A stretch of DNA of 13,064 nucleotides. Source: Bacteroidales bacterium UBA6207. Lineage in GTDB: Bacteria > Bacteroidota > Bacteroidia > Bacteroidales > F082. The position numbers were made by a program, and so were the translations under genes. The first letter of the stretch is position 1. Each line of letters starts with the position of its first letter. The stretch is from NCBI GenBank assembly GCA_002421995.1, contig DISP01000059.1:1-13064 (forward strand), read 5' to 3'. The notes beneath the pieces are model-generated. The model saw only the letters and a list, made by a program, of their open reading frames with translations. It was not told where the DNA came from and made no database searches. Shown in pieces: positions 1-6,600 of the stretch.

Positions 1-1
1 G

Positions 2-187
2 AGTGTTACCGAGATATATCTTCTGTTGGACATTGAGCAGGCAGCAGCATCGCATCACCTGAACATCATGAAAAACAAAGGCATTTTAAGCTCGCGGCGT
101 GATGGTAAGAAGATTTTCTACTCACTTCAAAACGAAGCACTTGCCGATGTTATGCGTTGCGTGAACAAATGCAAGGACTGTGGCTGA
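2..187 (+). CDS. ArsR-family winged-helix transcriptional regulator, C-terminal part
   Basis: Partial gene cut by the window start; the last 61 codons are visible, ending in TGA at 185-187. The fragment contains what looks like the recognition helix (ASHHLNIMKNKGIL, residues 16-29 of the fragment) and the wing (SSRRDGKKIFYSL, 30-42). This is the typical end of an ArsR/SmtB DNA-binding domain, which represses metal- or stress-related operons as a dimer. After the wing the protein ends in a short tail with three cysteines, C53, C57 and C60 (C-x3-C-x2-C). Such a tail could bind a metal or act as a thiol switch; that is inference. The N-terminal helices, including the ELCVC-type metal site of classical ArsR, lie outside the window, so the ligand cannot be named. 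A strong intrinsic terminator follows 58 bases after the stop, so this is the last gene of its transcript. Family call is fairly firm; function is open. Confidence 0.82.
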   Translation, partial: SVTEIYLLLDIEQAAASHHLNIMKNKGILSSRRDGKKIFYSLQNEALADVMRCVNKCKDCG

Positions 188-506
188 TCCGTAACAGTTT
201 ATCCAAAAAGCCCCACAAATACTGATGCTTTCAGTAATGAAGAACACTAACATCCCCCGGAGGACAGTTAGTTTTTTTTTTTGCAAAAACATCAATCACC
301 GGCGACCCCTGTCAGTTTGAAGCAGTAGTTTAATCGTTGAAATGTAAAGGCTGAAGCATAAACGCAATGCTCAGAAAGAAACTCAAAACGCACACAAAAA
401 CACAAACAGTTCATAATCAATAAACAATGACCGTTGCTCAATTAAAATGCAGACATTTCCATCCATGCACCCCAACAAACCCACATCCTGAACCAAAGTC
501 CCCCCA
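188..506. other. Gene-free stretch between the ArsR-type gene and the first 9-base array
   Basis: Apart from the terminator at 246-282 I see no gene here on either strand. The part from 283 to 506 is A- and C-rich, with many short stop-interrupted frames and no recognisable RNA or convincing promoter. An ATG at 465 is in phase with the following array but meets TGA at 489-491 before reaching it. The stretch ends in a run of C residues (500-505) that looks like a degraded edge of the array. Confidence 0.6.
246..282 (+). terminator. Intrinsic terminator after the ArsR-type gene
   Basis: ACTAAC at 246-251 pairs with GTTAGT at 267-272. Inside it, TCC at 253-255 can pair with GGA at 262-264 around a six-base loop, with a small internal bulge. 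The right arm runs directly into eleven T residues (272-282). Orientation and position fit termination of the upstream plus-strand regulator transcript. Confidence 0.7.
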
Positions 507-668
507 TCGCTCAGTTCGCTAAAGTCGCCCAGTTCGCTCAGTTCGCTTCGTTCGCTAAAGTCGCCCAGTTCGCTAAAGTCGCCTAGTTCGCTTAAATCGC
601 TCAGTTCGCTTCGTTCGCTTCGTTCGCTTCGTTCGCAAAAGTCGCTCAGTTCGCTTCGTTCGCAAAAG
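507..668. repeat. Tandem array of 9-base TCGC units, array 1 (18 units)
   Basis: Eighteen consecutive 9-base units run without a phase break, each starting TCGC. The variants are TCGCTCAGT (507, 534, 597, 642), TCGCTAAAG (516, 552, 570), TCGCCCAGT (525, 561), TCGCTTCGT (543, 606, 615, 624, 651), TCGCAAAAG (633, 660), TCGCCTAGT (579) and TCGCTTAAA (588). The first five bases are nearly fixed and the last four vary among a few states. A degraded unit at 669-677 overlaps the stop codon of the minus-strand lipoprotein gene (673-675), so the array abuts that gene's 3' end. The units do not pair with themselves into hairpins, because TCGC and its complement GCGA are not on the same strand. Origin and role are unknown to me; slippage or unequal exchange could explain unit shuffling. 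Confidence 0.9.
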
Positions 669-672
669 TCCC

Positions 673-2532
673 CTATTTTGTTGCATTCTTCACAGCAAAC
701 TCTTCTTCAAGGTCCCAGTTTGCTCTGATTTCTAATTCTTTTTCAAGATAATAAACCGGCTCGGCTTGCTTTTTGCCCATCAAATCACCAGTGTCCCATC
801 TTCCGTTTCCGTTGAGGTCGGCAATTGCTTTAACTGCATACTTGGCAGGTTTCATTTTTTCATAAACAACTCTCGACGAACCATTTATAACATTTTGCAT
901 AAAAACATCACCTTTTGGGAGCAACAATTGAATGATCAGGCCCACCTCCGCTTCGGGTTTCACATCAAGGTAAAGGTTTCCGTATTCGCTCAGTGCCGGA
1001 ACTTTGAAAACGAGGTCAACAGTGTCGTTTGTTTTGCCGCTGAGGCTAAAGAAAACCGAATCAGGAAAACGCAGATGATACTCTTTTTCGGGCTCAAACA
1101 GATTATAATCAAACTTGTATTGTAATCCGGCTTCGTCAAGTTTAACAAAGTTCACCTGATTGTACACTGTATCACCGGCGGCAATAAACCGCGAGCTATC
1201 GCGCATCTGAAACCTCACAACAGGTTCGGGGAAGCTGAAAACCAGGGACTTGTCAACATCAAGTTTCCTGCCAGAGACCGGGGTAAAGAACGCCAGCGCA
1301 TTCTCCGATTCTTTCTTTCGTGCGTTGCGACGCGCGGTGCCGGAGGATTTTGGATAGCTCATGAGTTTGAGCGTGTCATTGAACAGGGTGTCGAGTCTCA
1401 CCACAATTTGTAAGGTATCCATGATACTATCACGGTAATACCATGTGAGTGTATCTTTTTTCGGGCTGTAGTTTCGCAGCAAACCGAAATTATCGGGAAG
1501 TGTATCGAGTGGTTCAACGGTGACATTTCCGGCAGGATAGCGAAAAGCAAAGCGCAATTGCCCATTTTTTACCACCTCGGCACGCAATAATTTCTGGGTT
1601 GAATCAACCTCATAGAACAGCTTGAGGTTGTTCGGACTAAGTTTGGCAAAACGGAGTGAATCATCAAAAACCTTGCGCGCATAGGCGATGCTGTCTAAAA
1701 TACGTTTTTCGGTCGCTGCCGTTGGCAGATGCGCATGGTTGTGGTCATGATCAGGGTCGGTCGGGTGTAAAAGACTATCGGCCACAATAGTGTCGGCATC
1801 AAGCTCTTTCAGCACGGCTTTATTGGCAAGAAATTGCGGTAAAACCGAATCAGCCACAAAAGCAATGGCTTCGCCACCTTTGTCATAAAGGAAATTCGTG
1901 TTTTTATCGTCCAGGGCGTACATTCGGTATGGCTCATTGCGCAAATTGCTAAACCTGAAATTTCCTTTTTTGTCGGTCCGGGCCACATAATACGGTTTTT
2001 TCAAAAAAGGCAATGAATCGGGTGGTATCGTATCATCCTCAAAACGATAGAGAAAAACATAGGCTCCTTCGGCTGCTTTGAGGTCAAAAGCATACGAAAC
2101 ATTTCCACGCAGGGCCATTGAATCAAGCACAGGGCCGGTTGAGAAAACAAAAGTAAAGCCAGACAGGGGATTACTTTCGGTGAGATCAACGATGGCATCG
2201 CCAAAAAAAAGAGTGTAAGTGGTTTCGGGCTTCAAATCTTCGGCAAAGCGCACCTGGAGGCTTTTGCCCTTGATGCGGTATTCAGGATTGGTTTGCGGTG
2301 GCGGCGAAATAAGCGCTTGTTGGTTGATCTTGTTGAGTTTAATATACTCATTGAAAGTGATCACCACCGTTTTTGACGAAAAGTTGACAGCATAGTTTGC
2401 CGGAGAAGACGAAACGATTTGCGGAGGCAACGTATCTTTTGCACCACCCAACGGCATCACAGGATTGGCACATCTGATAAGAAATACCGAAGCGGCTACA
2501 AGCAAGAAAAGAAAAAACGGTTTAAACTTCAT
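673..2532 (-). CDS. Ig-like (SbsA/Big_5-type) outer-envelope lipoprotein
   Basis: A 619-residue protein if started at the ATG at 2530-2532. The N-terminus MKFKPFFLFLLVAASVFLIRC is a lipoprotein signal with C21 as lipidated cysteine; arginine just before it is unusual. An in-frame ATG at 2545-2547 adds five residues and is equally possible. The longest open frame starts at 2598 inside the 9-base array and upstream of the likely promoter, so I reject that start. After the cysteine comes ANPVMPLGGAKDTLPP, a proline/glycine linker typical of this Bacteroidota family, then a bacterial Ig-like domain (about 36-133). A middle region contains a carboxypeptidase-regulatory-like segment and a His/Asp cluster (DHDHNHAH, 261-268). 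The C-terminal half is beta-rich and ends with a calcium-loop-like DLNGNGRWDTGD (572-583). It is probably anchored in the outer or inner membrane facing the periplasm or surface. No enzymatic motif is visible and the exact role is unknown. It is divergently oriented to mutS2, with a repeat array between them. Confidence 0.85.
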   Translation of the reverse strand: MKFKPFFLFLLVAASVFLIRCANPVMPLGGAKDTLPPQIVSSSPANYAVNFSSKTVVITFNEYIKLNKINQQALISPPPQTNPEYRIKGKSLQVRFAEDLKPETTYTLFFGDAIVDLTESNPLSGFTFVFSTGPVLDSMALRGNVSYAFDLKAAEGAYVFLYRFEDDTIPPDSLPFLKKPYYVARTDKKGNFRFSNLRNEPYRMYALDDKNTNFLYDKGGEAIAFVADSVLPQFLANKAVLKELDADTIVADSLLHPTDPDHDHNHAHLPTAATEKRILDSIAYARKVFDDSLRFAKLSPNNLKLFYEVDSTQKLLRAEVVKNGQLRFAFRYPAGNVTVEPLDTLPDNFGLLRNYSPKKDTLTWYYRDSIMDTLQIVVRLDTLFNDTLKLMSYPKSSGTARRNARKKESENALAFFTPVSGRKLDVDKSLVFSFPEPVVRFQMRDSSRFIAAGDTVYNQVNFVKLDEAGLQYKFDYNLFEPEKEYHLRFPDSVFFSLSGKTNDTVDLVFKVPALSEYGNLYLDVKPEAEVGLIIQLLLPKGDVFMQNVINGSSRVVYEKMKPAKYAVKAIADLNGNGRWDTGDLMGKKQAEPVYYLEKELEIRANWDLEEEFAVKNATK

Positions 2533-2568
2533 TGCATTTGGTTTCATTTTGCAAAGATGCAAAAAAAC

Positions 2569-2599
2569 CAAAAGCAGCCCTGTCGCTTCGTTCGCCAAA
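2569..2599 (-). promoter_or_regulatory. Candidate Bacteroidota-type promoter of the lipoprotein gene
   Basis: Read on the minus strand, TTTG (2599-2596) is followed by exactly 19 bases and then TGCTTTTG (2576-2569). The Bacteroidota consensus is TTTG, about 19-20 bases, TAnnTTTG, so the match has one mismatch (G for A). The -33 box lies within unit 2 of the second 9-base array. A start of transcription a few bases downstream would leave a short leader to the ATG codons at 2547 or 2532 and would exclude the ATG at 2598. Confidence 0.45.
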
Positions 2600-2670
2600 G
2601 TCGCTTCGATCGCTCAGTTCGCTAAAGTCGCTTCGTTCGCTCAGTTCGCCAAGTTCTCTCAGTTCGCCTT
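2583..2670. repeat. Tandem array of 9-base TCGC units, array 2 (about 9.5 units)
   Basis: Same unit and same orientation as the array at 507-668. Units start at 2583 (TCGCTTCGT), 2592 (TCGCCAAAG), 2601 (TCGCTTCGA), 2610 (TCGCTCAGT), 2619 (TCGCTAAAG), 2628 (TCGCTTCGT), 2637 (TCGCTCAGT), 2646 (TCGCCAAGT) and 2655 (TCTCTCAGT), then a partial unit at 2664-2670. Phase is strict throughout. Bases 2609-2631 are identical to 506-528, a 23-base perfect direct repeat. The array fills most of the spacer between the divergent lipoprotein and mutS2 genes, decaying towards mutS2. Confidence 0.88.
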
Positions 2671-2709
2671 AATGAATCAGTTCAATGCAAAGTATAACGG
2701 CCTTTTGTA

Positions 2710-2717
2710 TAATTTTG
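2710..2717 (+). promoter_or_regulatory. Candidate -7 box for mutS2
   Basis: TAATTTTG matches the Bacteroidota -7 consensus TAnnTTTG exactly and sits 18 bases before the proposed GTG start of mutS2. No convincing TTTG or TTG is found about 20 bases upstream, so the -33 side is weak. Transcription from here would begin downstream of the in-frame ATG at 2685, which argues against that ATG as the start. Confidence 0.45.
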
Positions 2718-2735
2718 CGCTATCAAATTTCAGCT

Positions 2736-5153
2736 GTGATTTATCCAACATCTTTCGAAGAAAAAACAGGTTTCACCTCCATACGCCGCATGCTCGGCAA
2801 AAACTGTATCAGCCAGATGGGTTTTGAAAAAGCATCACAGATTGCTTTTTCGGCTGATCTGTCTCTCATACAAATCAGTCTGGAACAAACCGAATCAATG
2901 CTTCGGCTTTTCGACACAGGTATGCCGTTTGCGGTTAGCGATTTTCCCGATTTGCGCGAAGAGTTGCACCGGCTGCGCATCGAGGGGACTGTGATTGAGC
3001 AGGAAGCATTGTTTGCATTCAAGCTGGGTTTGAAAGCCGTTGACAACATCCTGTCGTTTTTAAAAAGCGAGAATTCCAGCGCTTTTCAGCCATTGCGCGA
3101 GCTGGCAACTACAGTTTTTTTGGAAAAGATTTTAGTTAAAGAAACCGACCGAATCATTGACGACCGTGGTGAAATCCCTGACAAAGCCTCCGAAACACTC
3201 GCGTCAATCAGACAGGATATCCGCAGAAAACAGGGCACCATTGAGCGAAAAATACGGCAGATTCTTGGCGAAGCAAAAAGTTCAGGCTGGGCCGACAGCG
3301 ATGTTGAGGTTACGATTCGCAACGGCAGAATGGTGATCCCGGTGCGGGCGGCCGACAAGCGAAAGCTGAAAGGTTTTGTGCATGATGAATCGTCAACCGG
3401 ACAAACCGTTTACATAGAGCCAACAGAAGTTTTTGACACCAACAACGAAATCAGGGAGTTGGAATATGCCGAAAAACGAGAGATACAACGCATTCTGGCA
3501 GCTTTCAGCAGTCTGCTCCGCCCGATGCTACCCGTCATGCACGAAGCCTGGGACATGCTCGGCAACATAGATTTTGTACATGCCAAGGCCCTTTTGGCGA
3601 AAAAAATCAATGCCACAAAGCCAATAATCAGCAACAAACCCCTGATAAACTGGCAAGTGGCCATTCATCCGCTGCTTGAGATCTCGCTCCGCGAACAAAA
3701 GAAAACCGTTGTTCCGCTCAACCTTCATCTTGATGAAGAAGAAAGGATTTTGGTTATCTCCGGACCCAATGCGGGAGGCAAATCCGTTTGTTTAAAAACC
3801 ACCGGCTTGCTGCAATATATGTTGCAGTGCGGATTGATGGTGCCCATGTACCCTGATTCGGAATGCGGCATTTTTTCTGACATCTTCATTGATATCGGAG
3901 ATGAGCAATCGCTCGAAAATGACCTCAGCACCTATAGTTCGCATCTTTTGCATATGGCTCATTTTTTGAACCATGCAGGCCCGTCCAGTTTGTTTCTGAT
4001 TGATGAGTTTGGCACCGGAACAGAGCCTCAGTCTGGCGGAGCCATTGCCGAAGCTGTGTTGGAATCGCTCAACGAAAAGAAAGCTATCGGGTTGATAACC
4101 ACGCACTATGCCAACCTGAAACTCTTAGCCGACAAACACCGGGGCATTATCAACGGAGCAATGTTGTTCGACACCAAAAAACTTCAACCGCTTTATCAGC
4201 TACAAACAGGCAAACCGGGCAGCAGTTTTGCCTTTGAAATTGCCCGAAAAACCGGAATCCCTGCCAGTGTACTCGACAAAGCAGCCGAAATCACCGGCTA
4301 TTCTCAATTGAACTTTGAACAGCAATTGCAACAGCTCGAAATTGAGAAACGCGAGGTAGCAAAAAAACAAGCAGAGCTGCGGGTGGCCGATTCGCTGCTG
4401 AACGAGGTGATTGAAAAATACAAGCGCCTTTTGAAGCAATTGGAAGAGCGAAAAAAATCAATGTTGCAGGATGCTGGCCGCGAAGCACGCGCACTCATTG
4501 ACAAAGCCAACAGACAGATAGAATTGACTATCAAGGAAATACGTGAACAACAAGCCGAGAAAGAAAAAACAAAAAACCTCAGGGAACAGCTTCAAAACCT
4601 CAAGCCTGTACTCGAAAAAGAGGCAGGACAGGCCGCGGCCGCCATCCGCATCGAAGAAGAAGAAATTCAGGAACCATCAAACGAGTTGAAACCCGGAATG
4701 TTTGTCCGCATCGAAGAGATGGACATCACCGGTGAGCTGATCTCGCTCAACGCACATGAAGCAGTGATTGTTTTCAACAGCGTGAAACTGCGCACTTCGC
4801 CCGAGAAACTGAGCCCTCTAAACCGAAAAGAGCAACGCAGGGAAGAAAGGCAGCAGACCAAACGACAAGGCAGCAGCATTGCAGATGACCTTAACGAAAA
4901 GGCAACACAATTTAAACTCACAATTGATATCCGGGGCAAAAGAGCCGACGAAGCCCTGGAAATTATCGGCAAGTATATTGATGAGGCTATGCTGCTTAGC
5001 ATCAAAGAAATAAGCATATTGCACGGCAAGGGAAACGGCATTTTACGACGGGTTGTGCGCGAGTTTCTGAGCAAAACCAAAGAAGTGAGCAAATACGAAG
5101 ATGCAAGCCTCGAAACTGGAGGTCATGGAATCACAAGGGTTAAACTTAAATAG
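2736..5153 (+). CDS. mutS2: MutS2: ATPase with C-terminal Smr domain
   Basis: The protein has 805 residues from a GTG start at 2736. The frame is open from an ATG at 2685, but homology of MutS2 proteins begins at the IYP-x-x-FE-x-K-x-GF stretch. GTG at 2736 reads VIYPTSFEEKTGF directly, and the likely promoter lies between the two codons. Walker A is GPNAGGKS (343-350) and Walker B is LFLIDE (419-424), followed by FGTGTEP, as in the MutS ATPase family. A long charged coiled coil covers about 525-635. A C-terminal Smr domain (about 728-805) has DIRG (731-734) and HGKGNG (763-768), the motifs of Smr nuclease modules. As in other MutS2 proteins the mismatch-binding N-terminal domain of MutS is absent. 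Members of this family suppress homologous recombination in some bacteria, and in Bacillus act on collided ribosomes (RqcU); which applies here cannot be read from sequence. It is divergent from the lipoprotein gene and convergent with the DHOD-like gene. Confidence 0.95.
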   Translation: MIYPTSFEEKTGFTSIRRMLGKNCISQMGFEKASQIAFSADLSLIQISLEQTESMLRLFDTGMPFAVSDFPDLREELHRLRIEGTVIEQEALFAFKLGLKAVDNILSFLKSENSSAFQPLRELATTVFLEKILVKETDRIIDDRGEIPDKASETLASIRQDIRRKQGTIERKIRQILGEAKSSGWADSDVEVTIRNGRMVIPVRAADKRKLKGFVHDESSTGQTVYIEPTEVFDTNNEIRELEYAEKREIQRILAAFSSLLRPMLPVMHEAWDMLGNIDFVHAKALLAKKINATKPIISNKPLINWQVAIHPLLEISLREQKKTVVPLNLHLDEEERILVISGPNAGGKSVCLKTTGLLQYMLQCGLMVPMYPDSECGIFSDIFIDIGDEQSLENDLSTYSSHLLHMAHFLNHAGPSSLFLIDEFGTGTEPQSGGAIAEAVLESLNEKKAIGLITTHYANLKLLADKHRGIINGAMLFDTKKLQPLYQLQTGKPGSSFAFEIARKTGIPASVLDKAAEITGYSQLNFEQQLQQLEIEKREVAKKQAELRVADSLLNEVIEKYKRLLKQLEERKKSMLQDAGREARALIDKANRQIELTIKEIREQQAEKEKTKNLREQLQNLKPVLEKEAGQAAAAIRIEEEEIQEPSNELKPGMFVRIEEMDITGELISLNAHEAVIVFNSVKLRTSPEKLSPLNRKEQRREERQQTKRQGSSIADDLNEKATQFKLTIDIRGKRADEALEIIGKYIDEAMLLSIKEISILHGKGNGILRRVVREFLSKTKEVSKYEDASLETGGHGITRVKLK

Positions 5154-5220
5154 TTTTTTCTGCACCGGAAGGCACAATTCGCCGGAAAAATACTGTCCCG
5201 GAAAAGTCTTGTGTCAAGCG

Positions 5221-6207
5221 CTATTCGATTCCGCTAAAATGCTTCATAAACTGCACCCTTTCATAAGCAGCAGGATTTTCGGCTTCTTTCACACTCATTT
5301 TTCCGGTGAACTGATCCAGACTTTTGTAGTTGTGACGCTTCATCCAGTCGGTGATTTCGTCGAGCATCAGTGGGATTTCCTTAAATCCTTTCTTGTAAAG
5401 CACCGATGCAATCTGCACTGCTTTGGCACCCGCCAGCAATTGTTTGATCACGGCTTTTCCGTCATGAATGCCCGTTGACGCGGCTATATCGCAATGCACC
5501 TTCGACGAAAGCATAGCCACCCAGCGCAGTGAGGTTGAAAGCTCGGTACTTAAGCTGAACACATTCGTTGCCTTGATCTCGAAACGCTCGATATCAATAT
5601 CGGGAGAGAAGAAGCGGTTAAACATCACCAGCCCTGAAATACCCGTCCAGGAAAGCTTCACGATCATGCTGGCCAAACCGGAGAAGTAATAGCTTATTTT
5701 GGCGCTGACCGGAATTTTCACCGTATTAAGAATCTTTTCCAATATTTCGAAATAGATGGCTTCGTTGAGCTCGCCCTTGTTCAAGGGGTTCGAGGGCAAC
5801 ACAAAAATATTGAGCTCGATGGCGTCAGCGCCGGCTTCTTCAATGCGCCGTGCAAAATCAATCCACTCATTCGCCGACACGCAGTTAATACTCGCGATGA
5901 TTGGTATATCCACAGCCTTTTTGCAATCGCTGATAAGCTTCAGGTAGTTGTCAAGGTCGTTGGAACGGGTGTAGTTGCGAATATAATCCTCCGCTTCAGG
6001 ATAAAAGCCTGTTGAATCACCTTGTGAAAGTGTGTAGTTTGCATGATGCGTGATCTGCTCTTCAAAAAGTGATTTCAAAACAACAGCTGCCGCCCCGTTT
6101 GCAGCTGCTTCTCTGATATTTTCGAGTGAGTTGGTAAGCCCTGAGCTGCCAACAATGATCGGGTTTTTAAGTTTCAAACCCATATAAGTAGTACCCAAAT
6201 TAACCAT
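5221..6207 (-). CDS. Dihydroorotate dehydrogenase-like flavoprotein (class 1 fold, atypical active site)
   Basis: A 328-residue TIM-barrel protein of the dihydroorotate dehydrogenase family, starting at ATG 6205-6207. The start MVNLGTTYMGLKLKNPIIVGSSGLT matches the family N-terminus in which NP and the following glycines line the FMN site. K45 in VVLKSLFEE and K170 in PVSAKISYYF correspond to FMN-contacting lysines of class 1 enzymes. STGIHDGKAVIKQLLAGAKA and the following VQIAS near the C-terminus form the FMN-phosphate loops. The class 1 active-site motif ELN-x-SCPN is replaced by ELNIFVLPSNP (131-141), so the catalytic-base cysteine is missing. It may therefore not oxidise dihydroorotate and could use another substrate. 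Such proteins are usually annotated as dihydroorotate dehydrogenase-like. No pyrimidine-synthesis gene is adjacent. It ends 67 bases from the mutS2 stop, tail to tail, with no clear terminator between them. Confidence 0.88.
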   Translation of the reverse strand: MVNLGTTYMGLKLKNPIIVGSSGLTNSLENIREAAANGAAAVVLKSLFEEQITHHANYTLSQGDSTGFYPEAEDYIRNYTRSNDLDNYLKLISDCKKAVDIPIIASINCVSANEWIDFARRIEEAGADAIELNIFVLPSNPLNKGELNEAIYFEILEKILNTVKIPVSAKISYYFSGLASMIVKLSWTGISGLVMFNRFFSPDIDIERFEIKATNVFSLSTELSTSLRWVAMLSSKVHCDIAASTGIHDGKAVIKQLLAGAKAVQIASVLYKKGFKEIPLMLDEITDWMKRHNYKSLDQFTGKMSVKEAENPAAYERVQFMKHFSGIE

Positions 6208-6600
6208 GGCTTTTTTGTTTTGGATTGAATCTGTAAAATTAGGATAATTTCGTTCAGGCGCTTTTGAGACACAATAATATAGAGCGATTCTAAATTGTTT
6301 GTCAGGGACGGTTTTATATGGTGCAAACCATCCTAAAAAATGAGAAAAAATGACCGTATCAAGCCAACAAAACCAGCCTCCGGTGATCTAAAGTTTTTAA
6401 CAATAAGATGTTAGCAAAATAATGCGTGTTTGTACCTACTACCCTTCAAAGTTCGTAATTTTGAAGCCAATTACTTCCTCAACCAATTGTGTCTCTTCAA
6501 ACAGATCAGGTGTATAAATTAAACTTGAAGCACAAAGTATGTGTGAAAGACCATCGTAAATAAAAGAAATGGTTTCAGTGCATACGATCAATTGATAAGA
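6208..6600. other. Gene-free spacer between the divergent DHOD-like and giant surface-protein genes
   Basis: This stretch must hold two outward-facing promoters. No coding frame is convincing on either strand. A TAATTTTG box for the plus strand is at 6456-6463. For the minus-strand gene I find only TAATTTTA, one base off consensus, upstream of its ATG, with no properly spaced -33 box. A short inverted repeat ATGGT-GCAA-ACCAT is at 6318-6331; it is too short to assign. Confidence 0.55.
6429..6463 (+). promoter_or_regulatory. Weak candidate promoter of the giant surface-protein gene
   Basis: TAATTTTG (6456-6463) matches the -7 consensus TAnnTTTG and is the same octamer as the one before mutS2. 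A TTTG at 6429-6432 lies 23 bases upstream, longer than the usual 19-20. The implied leader to the ATG at 6601 is about 130 bases. Confidence 0.3.

Noticed and set aside
507..668. 9-base array as a CRISPR array
   Set aside because: The units are contiguous 9-base blocks with no spacers of 25-40 bases, and no cas gene is nearby.
465..668. A small gene reading through array 1 as a Ser-Leu-rich peptide
   Set aside because: The only nearby in-phase ATG (465) is followed by TGA at 489-491 before the array, and there is no promoter or start for the open frame.
766..1125. Plus-strand frame of 119 codons opposite the lipoprotein gene
   Set aside because: It is fully antisense to a well-supported coding frame and encodes no recognisable motif.
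2465..2827. Plus-strand frame of 120 codons across array 2 with a FAK/VAS/FAQ-type tripeptide repeat
   Set aside because: It overlaps the start of the lipoprotein gene antisense and runs into mutS2 in the wrong frame. Its repetitive peptide is just the 9-base array translated.
5154..5220. Bidirectional terminator between mutS2 and the DHOD-like gene
   Set aside because: There is a short T run at 5154-5159 and two CCGG motifs, but no stem precedes a T tract in the right orientation for either gene.
6318..6331. Inverted repeat ATGGT-GCAA-ACCAT as an operator or RNA hairpin
   Set aside because: The five-base stem is too short to distinguish from chance and is not next to either candidate promoter.
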